From contig CALUZW010000011.1 of assembly GCA_944325415.1 (NCBI GenBank), positions 1 to 64,000 on the forward strand: a stretch of DNA of 64,000 nucleotides, in the 5' to 3' direction. The notes beneath the pieces are model-generated. The model was not told the origin of the DNA. It ran no database searches and saw only the letters and a list, made by a program, of their open reading frames with translations. Below, piece after piece: positions 17,689 through 25,866 of this stretch (positions are counted from its first letter, which is position 1; every line of letters begins with the position of its first letter). The position numbers were made by a program, and so were the translations under genes. The DNA comes from an uncultured Bacteroidales bacterium. Lineage in GTDB: Bacteria > Bacteroidota > Bacteroidia > Bacteroidales > UBA11471.

Positions 17689-17728
17689 CAATATTACATT
17701 TGATAAGGGGTTTTGGGTCTGATAATTT

Positions 17729-17758
17729 TTTGCGGTATGAACAAATTGATTATATTTG
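17729..17758 (+). promoter_or_regulatory. Promoter for the yraN-MATE operon
   Basis: TTTG (17729-17732), 18 bases, TATATTTG (17751-17758): a good Bacteroidetes promoter ending 31 bases before ATG 17790. Confidence 0.7.
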
Positions 17759-17789
17759 TTGGCTGGAAGAGACTCTTGTTCGATACACC

Positions 17790-18158
17790 ATGGCACGACA
17801 CAACGAAACCGGGAAGAGTGGCGAAGAGCGGGCGGCCGAGTATCTGCTGGCGCATGGATATGTCGTGCGAGACATCAATTGGCGCAACGGCAAATACGAA
17901 CTCGACATTGTGGCTTACAAAGAAGGACTCCTGGTCGTAGTGGAGGTGAAGACCCGTTCGTCGCTCGAATACATGCGTCCCGAGGAGGCTGTTACGCCGG
18001 CCAAGTGCCGGCGCATTATCGATGCAGCCGATGCCTATGTGCGCTATTTCGATTTGCCTTTCGAGGTGCGTTTCGATGTGATTGCATTGGTGAAGAAGCC
18101 CGACGGAACCTATGATATCGACCATATCGAAGATGCCTTCTTCCCGACATTACGTTGA
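17790..18158 (+). CDS. YraN/UPF0102-family nuclease-like protein
   Basis: A 122-residue protein of the UPF0102 family, which has a Holliday-junction-resolvase/endonuclease-like fold but no settled function. The PD-(D/E)xK-like signature is intact: GEERAAEYL near residue 11-19, ELDIVAYKEG with the catalytic-type Asp, and VVVEVKTR with the Glu-x-Lys. Length is typical. ATG 17790 gives MARHNETGKSGEE, as expected; the longer frame runs through the promoter. The next gene begins immediately after its stop. Confidence 0.9.
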   Translation: MARHNETGKSGEERAAEYLLAHGYVVRDINWRNGKYELDIVAYKEGLLVVVEVKTRSSLEYMRPEEAVTPAKCRRIIDAADAYVRYFDLPFEVRFDVIALVKKPDGTYDIDHIEDAFFPTLR

Positions 18159-18560
18159 ATGAATATGAATATAGAGACTCTGCGCGACTTTTGCCTCTCG
18201 TTGCCGGCGGCAACCGAATGTTTCCCGTTCGACGAGAATGTCCTGGTATTCAAGGTGGCCGGCAAGATGTTCCTTTTCACCGATTTGAGCTCGACGGCTA
18301 CGCGAGCCAACGTGAAGTGCGATCCCGACCGCGCCCTTCTCCTGCGCGACCGCTACGACTATGTGCAGCCGGGCTATCATTGCAACAAGAAATACTGGAA
18401 CACGGTCGATTACGGGCGGGCTCGCGACGAAGAGGTGAAAGCGTGGATATGCCACTCCTATCGCGAAGTGGTGCGGGGCTTGCCACGTCGCGACCAGCCG
18501 TTCTATATCGAAGCCCTGCAACGATTGTATCCATTATATGGAAAAGAAGATGACAGATGA
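18159..18560 (+). CDS. MmcQ/YjbR-family protein
   Basis: A 133-residue protein of the MmcQ/YjbR (DUF419) family, small alpha/beta proteins with a CyaY-like fold proposed to bind DNA. Family features include the N-terminal CLSLPAATECFPF, FKVAGKMFLFTD, and GYHCNKKYWNTV near 82-93. The start follows the yraN stop with no gap; an alternative ATG at 18165 would shorten it by two residues. The C-terminus overlaps birA by 23 bp. Confidence 0.88.
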   Translation: MNMNIETLRDFCLSLPAATECFPFDENVLVFKVAGKMFLFTDLSSTATRANVKCDPDRALLLRDRYDYVQPGYHCNKKYWNTVDYGRARDEEVKAWICHSYREVVRGLPRRDQPFYIEALQRLYPLYGKEDDR

Positions 18561-19296
18561 ACATTTGATATACCTGCCCGAGACCGACTCGACCAATGTA
18601 GAGATGCGCCGCTGTCTTGCCCACAATCCGGCATTGCCGCATGGAACGACCGTGTGGGTCGATTATCAGTCGGCCGGCCGAGGCCAGCAAGGTACCTGCT
18701 GGGAGAGTGAACGGGGTGCCAATCTCTTGTTTAGTACGCTGCTGCGTCCGCAGGCGATGCCGGCTTCGTGCTCTTTTGTACTCTCACAGTTGGTGTCGCT
18801 CTCGCTTGTCGAGGTACTCGGCGATTATCTGCCCGCTGTTACGGTGAAGTGGCCCAACGACATCTATTGCGGAGACAAGAAACTGGTAGGCATACTCATC
18901 GAAAACGACATGATGGGTGCCGATGTGTCGCTCTCCATTGCCGGAATCGGGGTAAACGTCAATCAGACGGTCTTCCGTTCGTCGGCCCCGAACCCCGTAT
19001 CCATGGCTCAGGTGTTGGGTGCGCCGCTCGACCGACGCACGCTGCTCGACCGGCTGGTAGGGAAACTGGTGGCCAACATCGATGCCTACCGGCCCGGCGA
19101 CGACGAGGCCGTCTCGGAGCGGTACCGCAAGATACTCTATCGGGGCAGCGGTTTTTATCCCTATTTCGATGTGCTGGCCCAGGAGTCTATCAGTGCCGAG
19201 GTCGTGGGTGTGGAGCCGTCGGGGCGTCTTACGTTGCGTACCGATAAGGGTGAGATACGCCATTTCATGTTTAAGGAAGTCTGCTATATGATATGA
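18538..19296 (+). CDS. birA: Biotin--[acetyl-CoA-carboxylase] ligase
   Basis: A 252-residue class I biotin protein ligase: it forms biotinyl-AMP and attaches biotin to carboxylase carrier lysines. The biotin/ATP-binding loop is SAGRGQQG (about 42-49), KWPNDIY is at about 103-109 and GIGVNVN at about 140-146. It lacks the N-terminal helix-turn-helix of E. coli BirA, so it should not act as a repressor. Start is either 18538 or the in-frame ATG at 18550, which reduces overlap with the preceding gene. Its stop overlaps the next start (ATGA). Confidence 0.94.
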   Translation: MEKKMTDEHLIYLPETDSTNVEMRRCLAHNPALPHGTTVWVDYQSAGRGQQGTCWESERGANLLFSTLLRPQAMPASCSFVLSQLVSLSLVEVLGDYLPAVTVKWPNDIYCGDKKLVGILIENDMMGADVSLSIAGIGVNVNQTVFRSSAPNPVSMAQVLGAPLDRRTLLDRLVGKLVANIDAYRPGDDEAVSERYRKILYRGSGFYPYFDVLAQESISAEVVGVEPSGRLTLRTDKGEIRHFMFKEVCYMI

Positions 19297-20570
19297 ATAT
19301 GAAAAGAATAAAAAACTGCATTGCCGGTTGTGTTGTGGCGATTTGTTGTACTGTTGCCGCTATGGCGATTGTCTCTTGTTCGAGCGAAGAAGAAATCGTG
19401 CAGGTGAAGTCGGAAAAATCGTATACCCTCGATGAGGGTGAGAACCAACTTGTTGTGGAGATACCCTGTCGCCGGACCTGGACGATTACCGGTGCGACCG
19501 ACTGGTGTGTGCCGACGACCACAACCGGTATGGGAAAGACCTCTATCTCGGTGCAGGTAACATCGAATGGCGGTGAAGAGAACCGTACATGTACCATGCA
19601 GGCCGTCTCGGACGATACCCGGCATACCATAAAGATAACCCAGTATGGGGCCGAGGTTATCACCCTGCCGGTGGTGTTCCATGTTTTGTACACCGATCCG
19701 AGCGATTCGCTGCAATATATCGATGCCGGCCATTTTGCCGATTTGCTCAGTGTGGCCAACGACTGTTATGCCGGAGCCTTTGGCGGCGAGAACCTGCGGG
19801 TGAAACTGGTGCTGGCTACAGAAACACCGACGGGAGAGACACTGGCTATGCCCGGGGTGGAGTATGTGCAGCGCGAAGAGGCCGAGATGAATTGTGCTGA
19901 GTTCATGTACGACAATTCCGGCAAATACGTCAAACTGTTGTGGGATCCCAATCGCTACATCAATATCATGTGCTATCCTTTCTCGTCGGATCTCGACAAT
20001 GAGAATGGTGTTGTGATGGGTATCTCGCATTTTCCCTATACCCATATCAATAACTATCTTCCTGGTTTGACAGCCATCTCATATTCCTATCTGAGTCTGG
20101 AAAACCTCTCCTATCCTTATTGCGTATCATTGAACAGCCGGTATATGTATGGTGAGGAGATGTACTATACCCTGCCTCATGAGTTGGGACACTATCTGGG
20201 CCTGTTCCACGTCTTCTCCGAGGACGACGACGAGACTATGTGCATCGACTCCGATTATTGCGACGACACTCCCAGTTACAATCGCGAAGACTATCTCCGT
20301 TACCTGACGTGGGCGTCGCAGAATCTTCCGTTCGAATCATTCCTTTCCGAAGCCTTTTTGCGTGAAGGGTGCAGTGGCGAGCAGTTCCGCTCGGTCAATG
20401 CTATGGATTACAACTACGGTGCGCAGAACCAGTTCACGGCCGACCAGCGTACCCGTGTGCGCCACGTCTTGCGGCACAGTCCTCTGCTGCCTACCGAACA
20501 TAACGGCCATATACAGCGCACTACCTTACACGACGGGCCTCTCGACCTGCCTATCGTAACCATGAAATAG
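19293..20570 (+). CDS. Zinc metalloprotease lipoprotein with BACON-like domain
   Basis: A 425-residue lipoprotein: the signal ends AIVSC with lipid Cys at about 29. An N-terminal BACON-type beta-sandwich (about 36-122; TWTITGATDWCVP is diagnostic in style) precedes a metzincin protease domain. The zinc site HELGHYLGLFH is complete (first His near 296), giving three His ligands and the catalytic Glu; a downstream SVNAMDYNY supplies the Met-turn. It resembles the BF0631-type metalloprotease lipoproteins (TIGR03952, from memory). It probably acts at the cell surface or in the periplasm; substrate unknown. It sits inside an otherwise housekeeping operon. Confidence 0.88.
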   Translation: MNMKRIKNCIAGCVVAICCTVAAMAIVSCSSEEEIVQVKSEKSYTLDEGENQLVVEIPCRRTWTITGATDWCVPTTTTGMGKTSISVQVTSNGGEENRTCTMQAVSDDTRHTIKITQYGAEVITLPVVFHVLYTDPSDSLQYIDAGHFADLLSVANDCYAGAFGGENLRVKLVLATETPTGETLAMPGVEYVQREEAEMNCAEFMYDNSGKYVKLLWDPNRYINIMCYPFSSDLDNENGVVMGISHFPYTHINNYLPGLTAISYSYLSLENLSYPYCVSLNSRYMYGEEMYYTLPHELGHYLGLFHVFSEDDDETMCIDSDYCDDTPSYNREDYLRYLTWASQNLPFESFLSEAFLREGCSGEQFRSVNAMDYNYGAQNQFTADQRTRVRHVLRHSPLLPTEHNGHIQRTTLHDGPLDLPIVTMK

Positions 20571-20571
20571 T

Positions 20572-21897
20572 ATGTGTCGGGTCGAAGGGCACAGAGAGAT
20601 TTTGCGCATAGCCTTGCCGGCCATCGTCTCCAATATCACGGTGCCGTTGCTGGGTCTTGTCGATGTGGCCATTGTGGGCCATCTCGGCGCGCCTGCCTAT
20701 ATCGGTGCGATAGCTGTGGGAGGCATGCTCTTCAATATTTTCTACTGGGTATTTGCCTTCTTGCGTATGGGAACAAGCGGCCTCACCTCGCAGGCCTACG
20801 GTCGGCACGACCTCGACGAGGTAACCCGTCTGCTGGTCAGGGCTTTCGGGGTGGGCGCGATGGTGGCTCTGTTGCTCATTGCTCTGCAATATCCGTTGTG
20901 TCGGACGGCCTTTCTTTTTATCGAGGCTACACCCGAGGTGGAACGTCTGGCCTCACTCTATTTCCGCATCTGTATTTGGGGTGCCCCCGCTGTGTTGGGC
21001 CTCTATGCCTTCTCGGGCTGGTTCATCGGCATGCAGAATGCCCGCTTTCCCATGTGGATAGCCATCACGCAGAATGTGGTCAATATCGTGGCCAGCCTGT
21101 TGCTGGTCTATGTCGCCGGGTTGAAGGTCGAGGGGGTAGCGCTGGGTACGCTCATAGCCCAGTATGCCGGGCTCTTTATGGCAATAATTCTGTGGCGGCG
21201 GTTCTATAAGCCGTTGCGTCGTCGGCTTGACTGCCGTGCCTCGCTGGGAAACAGGGCGGCCATGGCCGCCTTCTTCAAGGTGAACCGCGACATCTTCTTC
21301 CGCACCCTCTGCCTTGTGGCTGTTACCCTCTACTTTACCTCGGCCGGAGCGGCGCAGGGCGAGGTCGTTCTGGCTGTCAATACCCTGCTCATGCAGCTCT
21401 TTACCCTCTTTTCGTATGTGATGGACGGCTTTGCCTATGCCGGTGAAGCTCTGGCCGGGAAATATATCGGAGCCCGCAACGAAAAATTGCTGCATCGCAC
21501 CGTGCGGCAGATTTTTGCCTGGGGAGGCAGTCTGGCTCTTCTCTTCATTCTCTTTTACGGCTTAGGAGGCGAGGCTTTTCTCTCGTTGCTCACCGACGAC
21601 CGTTCGGTGATAGAGGCCGCCGGTGGCTATTTCTACTGGGCGCTGCTCATTCCCGTAGCCGGCTTTGCCGCCTTTATGTGGGACGGCATCTACATAGGAG
21701 CCACGGCCACACGGGGCATGCTGCTGTCGATGTTTGTCGCATCGCTGCTGTTTTTTATTATCTATCTGTCGGGGCGGGCTGATTATGGCAATCATGCCTT
21801 GTGGGCGGCCTTCATCGTTTATCTTTTCTCACGGGGTGCGGTGCAGACCTTCCTGGCCCCGAAGGTATTGCGCATGAACAGAGCGGGCCGGGCCTGA
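20572..21897 (+). CDS. MATE-family multidrug/toxin exporter
   Basis: A 441-residue inner-membrane exporter with twelve predicted helices in two halves. The first helix has the MATE pattern LPAIVSNITVPLLGLVDVAIVGHLG, read here in two parts (about 13-24 and 25-37), followed by MGTSGLTSQAYGR. It is closest in style to the DinF subgroup, which uses Na+ or H+ gradients to expel cationic drugs or oxidants. It starts two bases after the metalloprotease stop, making it the last gene of that five-gene set. Confidence 0.92.
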   Translation: MCRVEGHREILRIALPAIVSNITVPLLGLVDVAIVGHLGAPAYIGAIAVGGMLFNIFYWVFAFLRMGTSGLTSQAYGRHDLDEVTRLLVRAFGVGAMVALLLIALQYPLCRTAFLFIEATPEVERLASLYFRICIWGAPAVLGLYAFSGWFIGMQNARFPMWIAITQNVVNIVASLLLVYVAGLKVEGVALGTLIAQYAGLFMAIILWRRFYKPLRRRLDCRASLGNRAAMAAFFKVNRDIFFRTLCLVAVTLYFTSAGAAQGEVVLAVNTLLMQLFTLFSYVMDGFAYAGEALAGKYIGARNEKLLHRTVRQIFAWGGSLALLFILFYGLGGEAFLSLLTDDRSVIEAAGGYFYWALLIPVAGFAAFMWDGIYIGATATRGMLLSMFVASLLFFIIYLSGRADYGNHALWAAFIVYLFSRGAVQTFLAPKVLRMNRAGRA

Positions 21898-22016
21898 GTG
21901 TGCTGAACAAAAAAATCGCGTTGCTTGCACTCTTTTGTGATAGCTTTTATTACATTTGTAAAATATGGAATGTGGCCCGGTATGGTCGAGAATGGAAAAA
22001 TGAGTTGTTCTCTTTG

Positions 22017-22048
22017 TTTGTCTCTCTACGCGCCTTTTCCTACATTTG
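22017..22048 (+). promoter_or_regulatory. Promoter for pyrH
   Basis: TTTG (22017-22020), 20 bases, TACATTTG (22041-22048): a full Bacteroidetes promoter 27 bases before ATG 22076. A second TACATTTG lies at about 21952-21959. Confidence 0.75.
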
Positions 22049-22075
22049 CATGAAAAAGAATAAAAACCTATTGAT

Positions 22076-22786
22076 ATGGCATCACAGTATAAAAGAATCC
22101 TTCTCAAACTCAGTGGCGAGAGCCTCATGGGAAAGAAACAGTATGGTATAGACGAGACCCGCTTGCAGGAGTATGCAGCACAGATAAAGGAGATTGCCGA
22201 CCTCGGCATCGAAATAGCCATCGTCATTGGCGGCGGAAATATCTTCCGCGGTCTGAGTGGTGCCTCTCGTGGCTTTGACCGCGTGAAGGGCGATCAGATG
22301 GGTATGCTGGCCACGGTCATCAACAGTCTGGCACTGAGTTCGGCTCTTGAATCCATCGGGCAGAAAGTGCGCGTCTACACCGCTACGCCCATGCACCCTA
22401 TCGGCGAACATTACAGCCCGGCACGGGCCATCGACTCGTTGCAGCGCGGCGAGATTGCCATTATTTCGGGCGGCACGGGCAACCCCTTCTTCACCACCGA
22501 TACGGCTTCGGCTCTGCGAGGCATTGAGGTAGGAGCCCAGGTGATGCTCAAAGGCACACGTGTCGACGGCATCTATACGGCCGATCCCGAGAAAGACCCC
22601 ACTGCCACGAAGTTCGACAAAATCTCTTACGACGAAATCTACAACCGCGGGCTCAAAGTAATGGACCTCACCGCCACCACCCTCTGCAAGGAGAACCACC
22701 TGCCCATCATCGTTTTCGACATGGATACCGTGGGCAATCTCAAAAAGGTGATGACCGGCGAAAACATCGGTACCCTTGTATATTGA
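22076..22786 (+). CDS. pyrH: UMP kinase
   Basis: A 236-residue amino-acid-kinase-fold enzyme that makes UDP from UMP with ATP. LLKLSGESLMG binds ATP phosphates, VIGGGNIFRG is the glycine loop, and the GGTGNPFFTTDTAS motif (about 140-153) contacts UMP. Length matches bacterial hexameric UMP kinases. It has its own promoter and is followed 74 bp later by frr, the usual bacterial neighbour. Confidence 0.97.
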   Translation: MASQYKRILLKLSGESLMGKKQYGIDETRLQEYAAQIKEIADLGIEIAIVIGGGNIFRGLSGASRGFDRVKGDQMGMLATVINSLALSSALESIGQKVRVYTATPMHPIGEHYSPARAIDSLQRGEIAIISGGTGNPFFTTDTASALRGIEVGAQVMLKGTRVDGIYTADPEKDPTATKFDKISYDEIYNRGLKVMDLTATTLCKENHLPIIVFDMDTVGNLKKVMTGENIGTLVY

Positions 22787-22800
22787 TGTGGGGGCAGATG

Positions 22801-22830
22801 TTGTCAATTCGATAAAATCGTTTATCTTTG
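22801..22830 (+). promoter_or_regulatory. Promoter for frr
   Basis: TTG (22801-22803), 19 bases, TATCTTTG (22823-22830) in the pyrH-frr gap, 30 bases before ATG 22861. This is one of the cleanest promoters in the window. Confidence 0.78.
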
Positions 22831-22860
22831 CTTTCGCGAAACATATAAAAACACCATACT

Positions 22861-23421
22861 ATGAACGACGTTAAGACTTATATCCGTGACGCCGAGGAGA
22901 AGATGACCCTCAGTGTCGCATTCCTCGACGAGGCTCTGGCTACGATACGCGCCGGAAAAGCCAATCCCCGTATTCTCGACCAGATACGTGTCGAATACTA
23001 CGGCAGCATGGTTGCCATCAGCAACGTGGCCACCGTATCTACCCCCGATGCCAAGACGATAACCATACAGCCGTGGGAGAAGCCCATGTTCAAGGAGATA
23101 GAGAAGGCGTTGCAGAATTCCGAGATAGGCATTACCCCCGAGAACAACGGAGAGGTCATCTTTCTGCGTATGCCGCCGCTTACCGAAGAGCGCCGCAAGG
23201 CCCTTGTAAAGCAGGCCAAGCAAGAGGCCGAAAATGCCAAGGTAAGTGTGCGTAACGCCCGTCGCGATGCCATCGACGGCCTGAAAAAAGCCATCAAGGA
23301 GGGTATGCCCGAAGATGTGGAGAAAGACGGCGAAAACGAGGTACAGAAAGTACACGACCGTTACATCAAGAAAATCGACGAGATATTTGCCGCCAAAGAA
23401 AAGGAGATACTCACCGTATAA
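22861..23421 (+). CDS. frr: Ribosome-recycling factor
   Basis: A 186-residue protein that splits post-termination ribosomes together with EF-G. The tRNA-like two-domain shape is represented by an N-terminal helix start ([19 protein letters not shown]), the [11 protein letters not shown] motif, the beta domain ([18 protein letters not shown]-type [12 protein letters not shown]) and a long C-terminal helix pair ending [19 protein letters not shown] (read as separate helices). Length is typical. Confidence 0.97.
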   Translation: MNDVKTYIRDAEEKMTLSVAFLDEALATIRAGKANPRILDQIRVEYYGSMVAISNVATVSTPDAKTITIQPWEKPMFKEIEKALQNSEIGITPENNGEVIFLRMPPLTEERRKALVKQAKQEAENAKVSVRNARRDAIDGLKKAIKEGMPEDVEKDGENEVQKVHDRYIKKIDEIFAAKEKEILTV

Positions 23422-23442
23422 AGATTATCGTTACAGTTGAAA

Positions 23443-23490
23443 ACAGAGAGAGGACTCACTCCTTGCCGGGGGCGGCTCCTCTCTCTCTGT
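23443..23490 (+). terminator. Stem-loop after frr
   Basis: ACAGAGAGAGGA pairs with TCCTCTCTCTCTGT across a GC-rich 22-base loop. There is no T-run after it, so it may end frr transcripts weakly or protect mRNA ends. Confidence 0.6.
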
Positions 23491-23504
23491 TAATATAGAA
23501 CAAG

Positions 23505-24440
23505 ATGCGACACGGCCTAGTCATAAAAAACACGGGAAGTTGGTATCAGGTGCGCACCGACGACGGCGCACTGGTAGAGTGTAAAATCAAGGGAAATTTC
23601 CGCTTGAAGGGAATTCGCAGCACCAACCCCGTTGCCGTGGGCGACCGGGTGAATATCGAAGAAAACCGCGAAGGCACCGCCTTTATTGTCTCTATCGACG
23701 ACCGCGACAATTATATCATACGCCGGGCATCGAACCTCTCGAAAGAGTCGCATATCCTGGCGGCCAATGTCGACCAGGCCCTGCTCATCGTTACCGTCAA
23801 CCACCCGCAGACCAATCTCATCTTTATCGACCGTTTTCTGGCTACGGCCGAGGCCTACCGTGTGCCCGTGAGGCTGGTATTCAACAAAATCGATCTCTAT
23901 GACGATGACGACAAGGAGTTGTTGCAAGGTCTTGTCGACCTCTATACCTACATCGGGTACGACTGTTTGCCGGTATCGGCGGCAACGGGCGAGGGGGTAG
24001 ACAGCCTGCGGGCACTGTTGCACGACAAGGTCTCCCTCTTTGCCGGAAACTCCGGCGTGGGAAAATCGTCGCTCATCAACCTCATTCTGCCGGGACTTCA
24101 CTTGAAGACCGGAGCCATCTCGCAGTCGCACCACAAGGGTATGCACACCACGACATTCTCCGAGATGTTTCCCTTGCCTCAGGGCGGGTATATCATCGAT
24201 ACGCCCGGTGTCAAAGGTTTCGGAACCATCGATTTTGCGCCCGAAGAGGTGGCCCACTTCTTCCCCGAGATATTCAAGTTCTCGCACGACTGCCGCTTCG
24301 GCAACTGTACCCATCGCCACGAGCCGGGCTGTGCCGTGTTGAAGGCTCTCAAAGAGCATCGCATCAGTGCCTCGCGCTATGCCAGTTATTTAAGTATCAT
24401 CGACGACAGCACCGAGGGTAAATATCGCTCGGGCTATTAA
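23505..24440 (+). CDS. rsgA: Ribosome small-subunit-dependent GTPase A
   Basis: A 311-residue circularly permuted GTPase that checks late 30S assembly. An N-terminal OB fold (about 1-75) is followed by GTPase motifs in the permuted order G4 (NKID, about 125), G5 (SAATGEG), G1 ([10 protein letters not shown], about 182-191), G2/G3 (DTPGVKGFG, about 230). A C-terminal zinc knuckle, C-x4-C-x-H-x5-C ([14 protein letters not shown]), completes the family profile. It precedes thyA by 15 bp. Confidence 0.96.
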   Translation: MRHGLVIKNTGSWYQVRTDDGALVECKIKGNFRLKGIRSTNPVAVGDRVNIEENREGTAFIVSIDDRDNYIIRRASNLSKESHILAANVDQALLIVTVNHPQTNLIFIDRFLATAEAYRVPVRLVFNKIDLYDDDDKELLQGLVDLYTYIGYDCLPVSAATGEGVDSLRALLHDKVSLFAGNSGVGKSSLINLILPGLHLKTGAISQSHHKGMHTTTFSEMFPLPQGGYIIDTPGVKGFGTIDFAPEEVAHFFPEIFKFSHDCRFGNCTHRHEPGCAVLKALKEHRISASRYASYLSIIDDSTEGKYRSGY

Positions 24441-24455
24441 CCATCGGACAAAATC

Positions 24456-25250
24456 ATGAAACAATATCTCGACCTCCTGCAACGGGTCCTCGACGAAGGG
24501 GTGAAGAAGTCTGACCGCACCGGAACCGGCACCATCAGCGTGTTTGGTCATCAGATGCGGTTCAATCTCGAAGAGGGATTCCCTCTGCTCACCACCAAGA
24601 AGTTGCATCTCAAATCGATTATCTATGAGTTGCTTTGGTTTCTCAATGGCGATACCAATGTCAAGTATCTGCAAGAAAACGGCGTGCGCATCTGGAACGA
24701 GTGGGCCGATGCTAATGGCGACCTTGGCCATATCTACGGCTATCAGTGGCGTTCGTGGCCCGATTACAATGGCGGACATATCGACCAGATAACCGAGGCG
24801 GTGGAGACCATCAAGCACAATCCCGATTCGCGCCGCATCATTGTGAGTGCCTGGAATGTGGCCGACCTGGGGAACATGAACCTCCCTCCCTGCCACGCCT
24901 TCTTCCAGTTCTATGTGGCCGACGGCCGTCTCAGCCTGCAACTTTACCAGCGAAGTGCCGACATATTTCTGGGGGTACCGTTCAACATCGCATCGTATGC
25001 CCTGCTGTTGCAGATGATGGCGCAGGTTACGGGCCTCAAAGCCGGCGATTTTGTCCACACCTTGGGCGATGCCCACATCTATACCAATCATCTCGAACAG
25101 GTGCATCTGCAGCTCTCCCGCGAACCGCGGCCTTTGCCCCAGATGATATTGAATCCCGACGTCAAGTCGATTTTCGATTTCAAATACGAAGATTTCACCC
25201 TCACCGGCTACGACCCTCACCCGCATATCAAGGGGGTTGTCTCGGTATAA
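24456..25250 (+). CDS. thyA: Thymidylate synthase
   Basis: A 264-residue enzyme that methylates dUMP to dTMP using methylene-tetrahydrofolate, releasing dihydrofolate. The catalytic Cys is in [10 protein letters not shown] (about 146), the dUMP phosphate-binding Arg in [13 protein letters not shown], and [12 protein letters not shown] is intact. Length equals E. coli ThyA. It is directly upstream of folA, which recycles its product. Confidence 0.97.
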   Translation: MKQYLDLLQRVLDEGVKKSDRTGTGTISVFGHQMRFNLEEGFPLLTTKKLHLKSIIYELLWFLNGDTNVKYLQENGVRIWNEWADANGDLGHIYGYQWRSWPDYNGGHIDQITEAVETIKHNPDSRRIIVSAWNVADLGNMNLPPCHAFFQFYVADGRLSLQLYQRSADIFLGVPFNIASYALLLQMMAQVTGLKAGDFVHTLGDAHIYTNHLEQVHLQLSREPRPLPQMILNPDVKSIFDFKYEDFTLTGYDPHPHIKGVVSV

Positions 25251-25260
25251 TCTTTCTTTT

Positions 25261-25758
25261 ATGAAGAATCTCTCTCTGATAGCTGCCGTGGCTGCCGATG
25301 GTGCCATCGGTAAGGATAACGACTTGTTGTGCCATTTGCCCAACGACCTGAAACATTTCAAGGCGCTGACGCTTGACCATACCGTCGTTATGGGGCGCCG
25401 CACCTTTGAGTCGCTCCCGGCCGGACCTCTGCCCCGGCGCAAGAATGTGGTACTCTCGTCGCACCCCGAGCGGTTGCCCGAGACGGTCGAGGCTTACGCA
25501 TCGCTTCTTGAAGCCCTGGCTGCACAGCCCGATGAGGATGAGCTTTTTATCATCGGCGGAGCAACGCTTTACCGGGCTGCCATAGACGATGCAAGCCGCC
25601 TCTATATTACCGAGATACACCACAGTTTTCCCGATGCCGACACATTCTTCCCGGCCATAGACCCGGCCGTGTGGGAAGAGACGTCGCGGGAGGATTTTCC
25701 GGTCGACGACAGGCATACCTATCCCTATTCGTTTGTAACCTATCGGCGTCGCCGGTAG
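25261..25758 (+). CDS. folA: Dihydrofolate reductase
   Basis: A 165-residue enzyme that reduces dihydrofolate to tetrahydrofolate with NADPH. Landmarks are VAADGAIGKDNDLL (the Met20-loop region), the catalytic Asp29 in LPND, MGRRTFESL (NADPH binding) and FIIGGATLYR. The residue normally Trp just before the active-site turn (E. coli Trp22, in the P-W-x-L-P context) is Cys24 here, codon TGC, one base from TGG. ATG 25261 is preferred over 25237, which overlaps thyA. The gene starts ten bases after thyA and probably shares its transcript. Confidence 0.94.
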   Translation: MKNLSLIAAVAADGAIGKDNDLLCHLPNDLKHFKALTLDHTVVMGRRTFESLPAGPLPRRKNVVLSSHPERLPETVEAYASLLEALAAQPDEDELFIIGGATLYRAAIDDASRLYITEIHHSFPDADTFFPAIDPAVWEETSREDFPVDDRHTYPYSFVTYRRRR

Positions 25759-25810
25759 TGCCGTAGTGCTGCGGCAATGCGACGCCTCGGCTACCGTTTC
25801 ATGGCATAAA

Positions 25811-25842
25811 GAAGGGCCGCTCACCTATGAGCGGCCCTTCTT
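25811..25842. terminator. Bidirectional terminator between folA and dsbD
   Basis: GAAGGGCCGCTCA pairs with TGAGCGGCCCTTC around a 4-base loop (CCTA). It can serve the convergent folA and dsbD transcripts; the flanking A/T runs are short. Confidence 0.85.
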
Positions 25843-25866
25843 GTATCTGCGTCTGAGACAGAAGTA

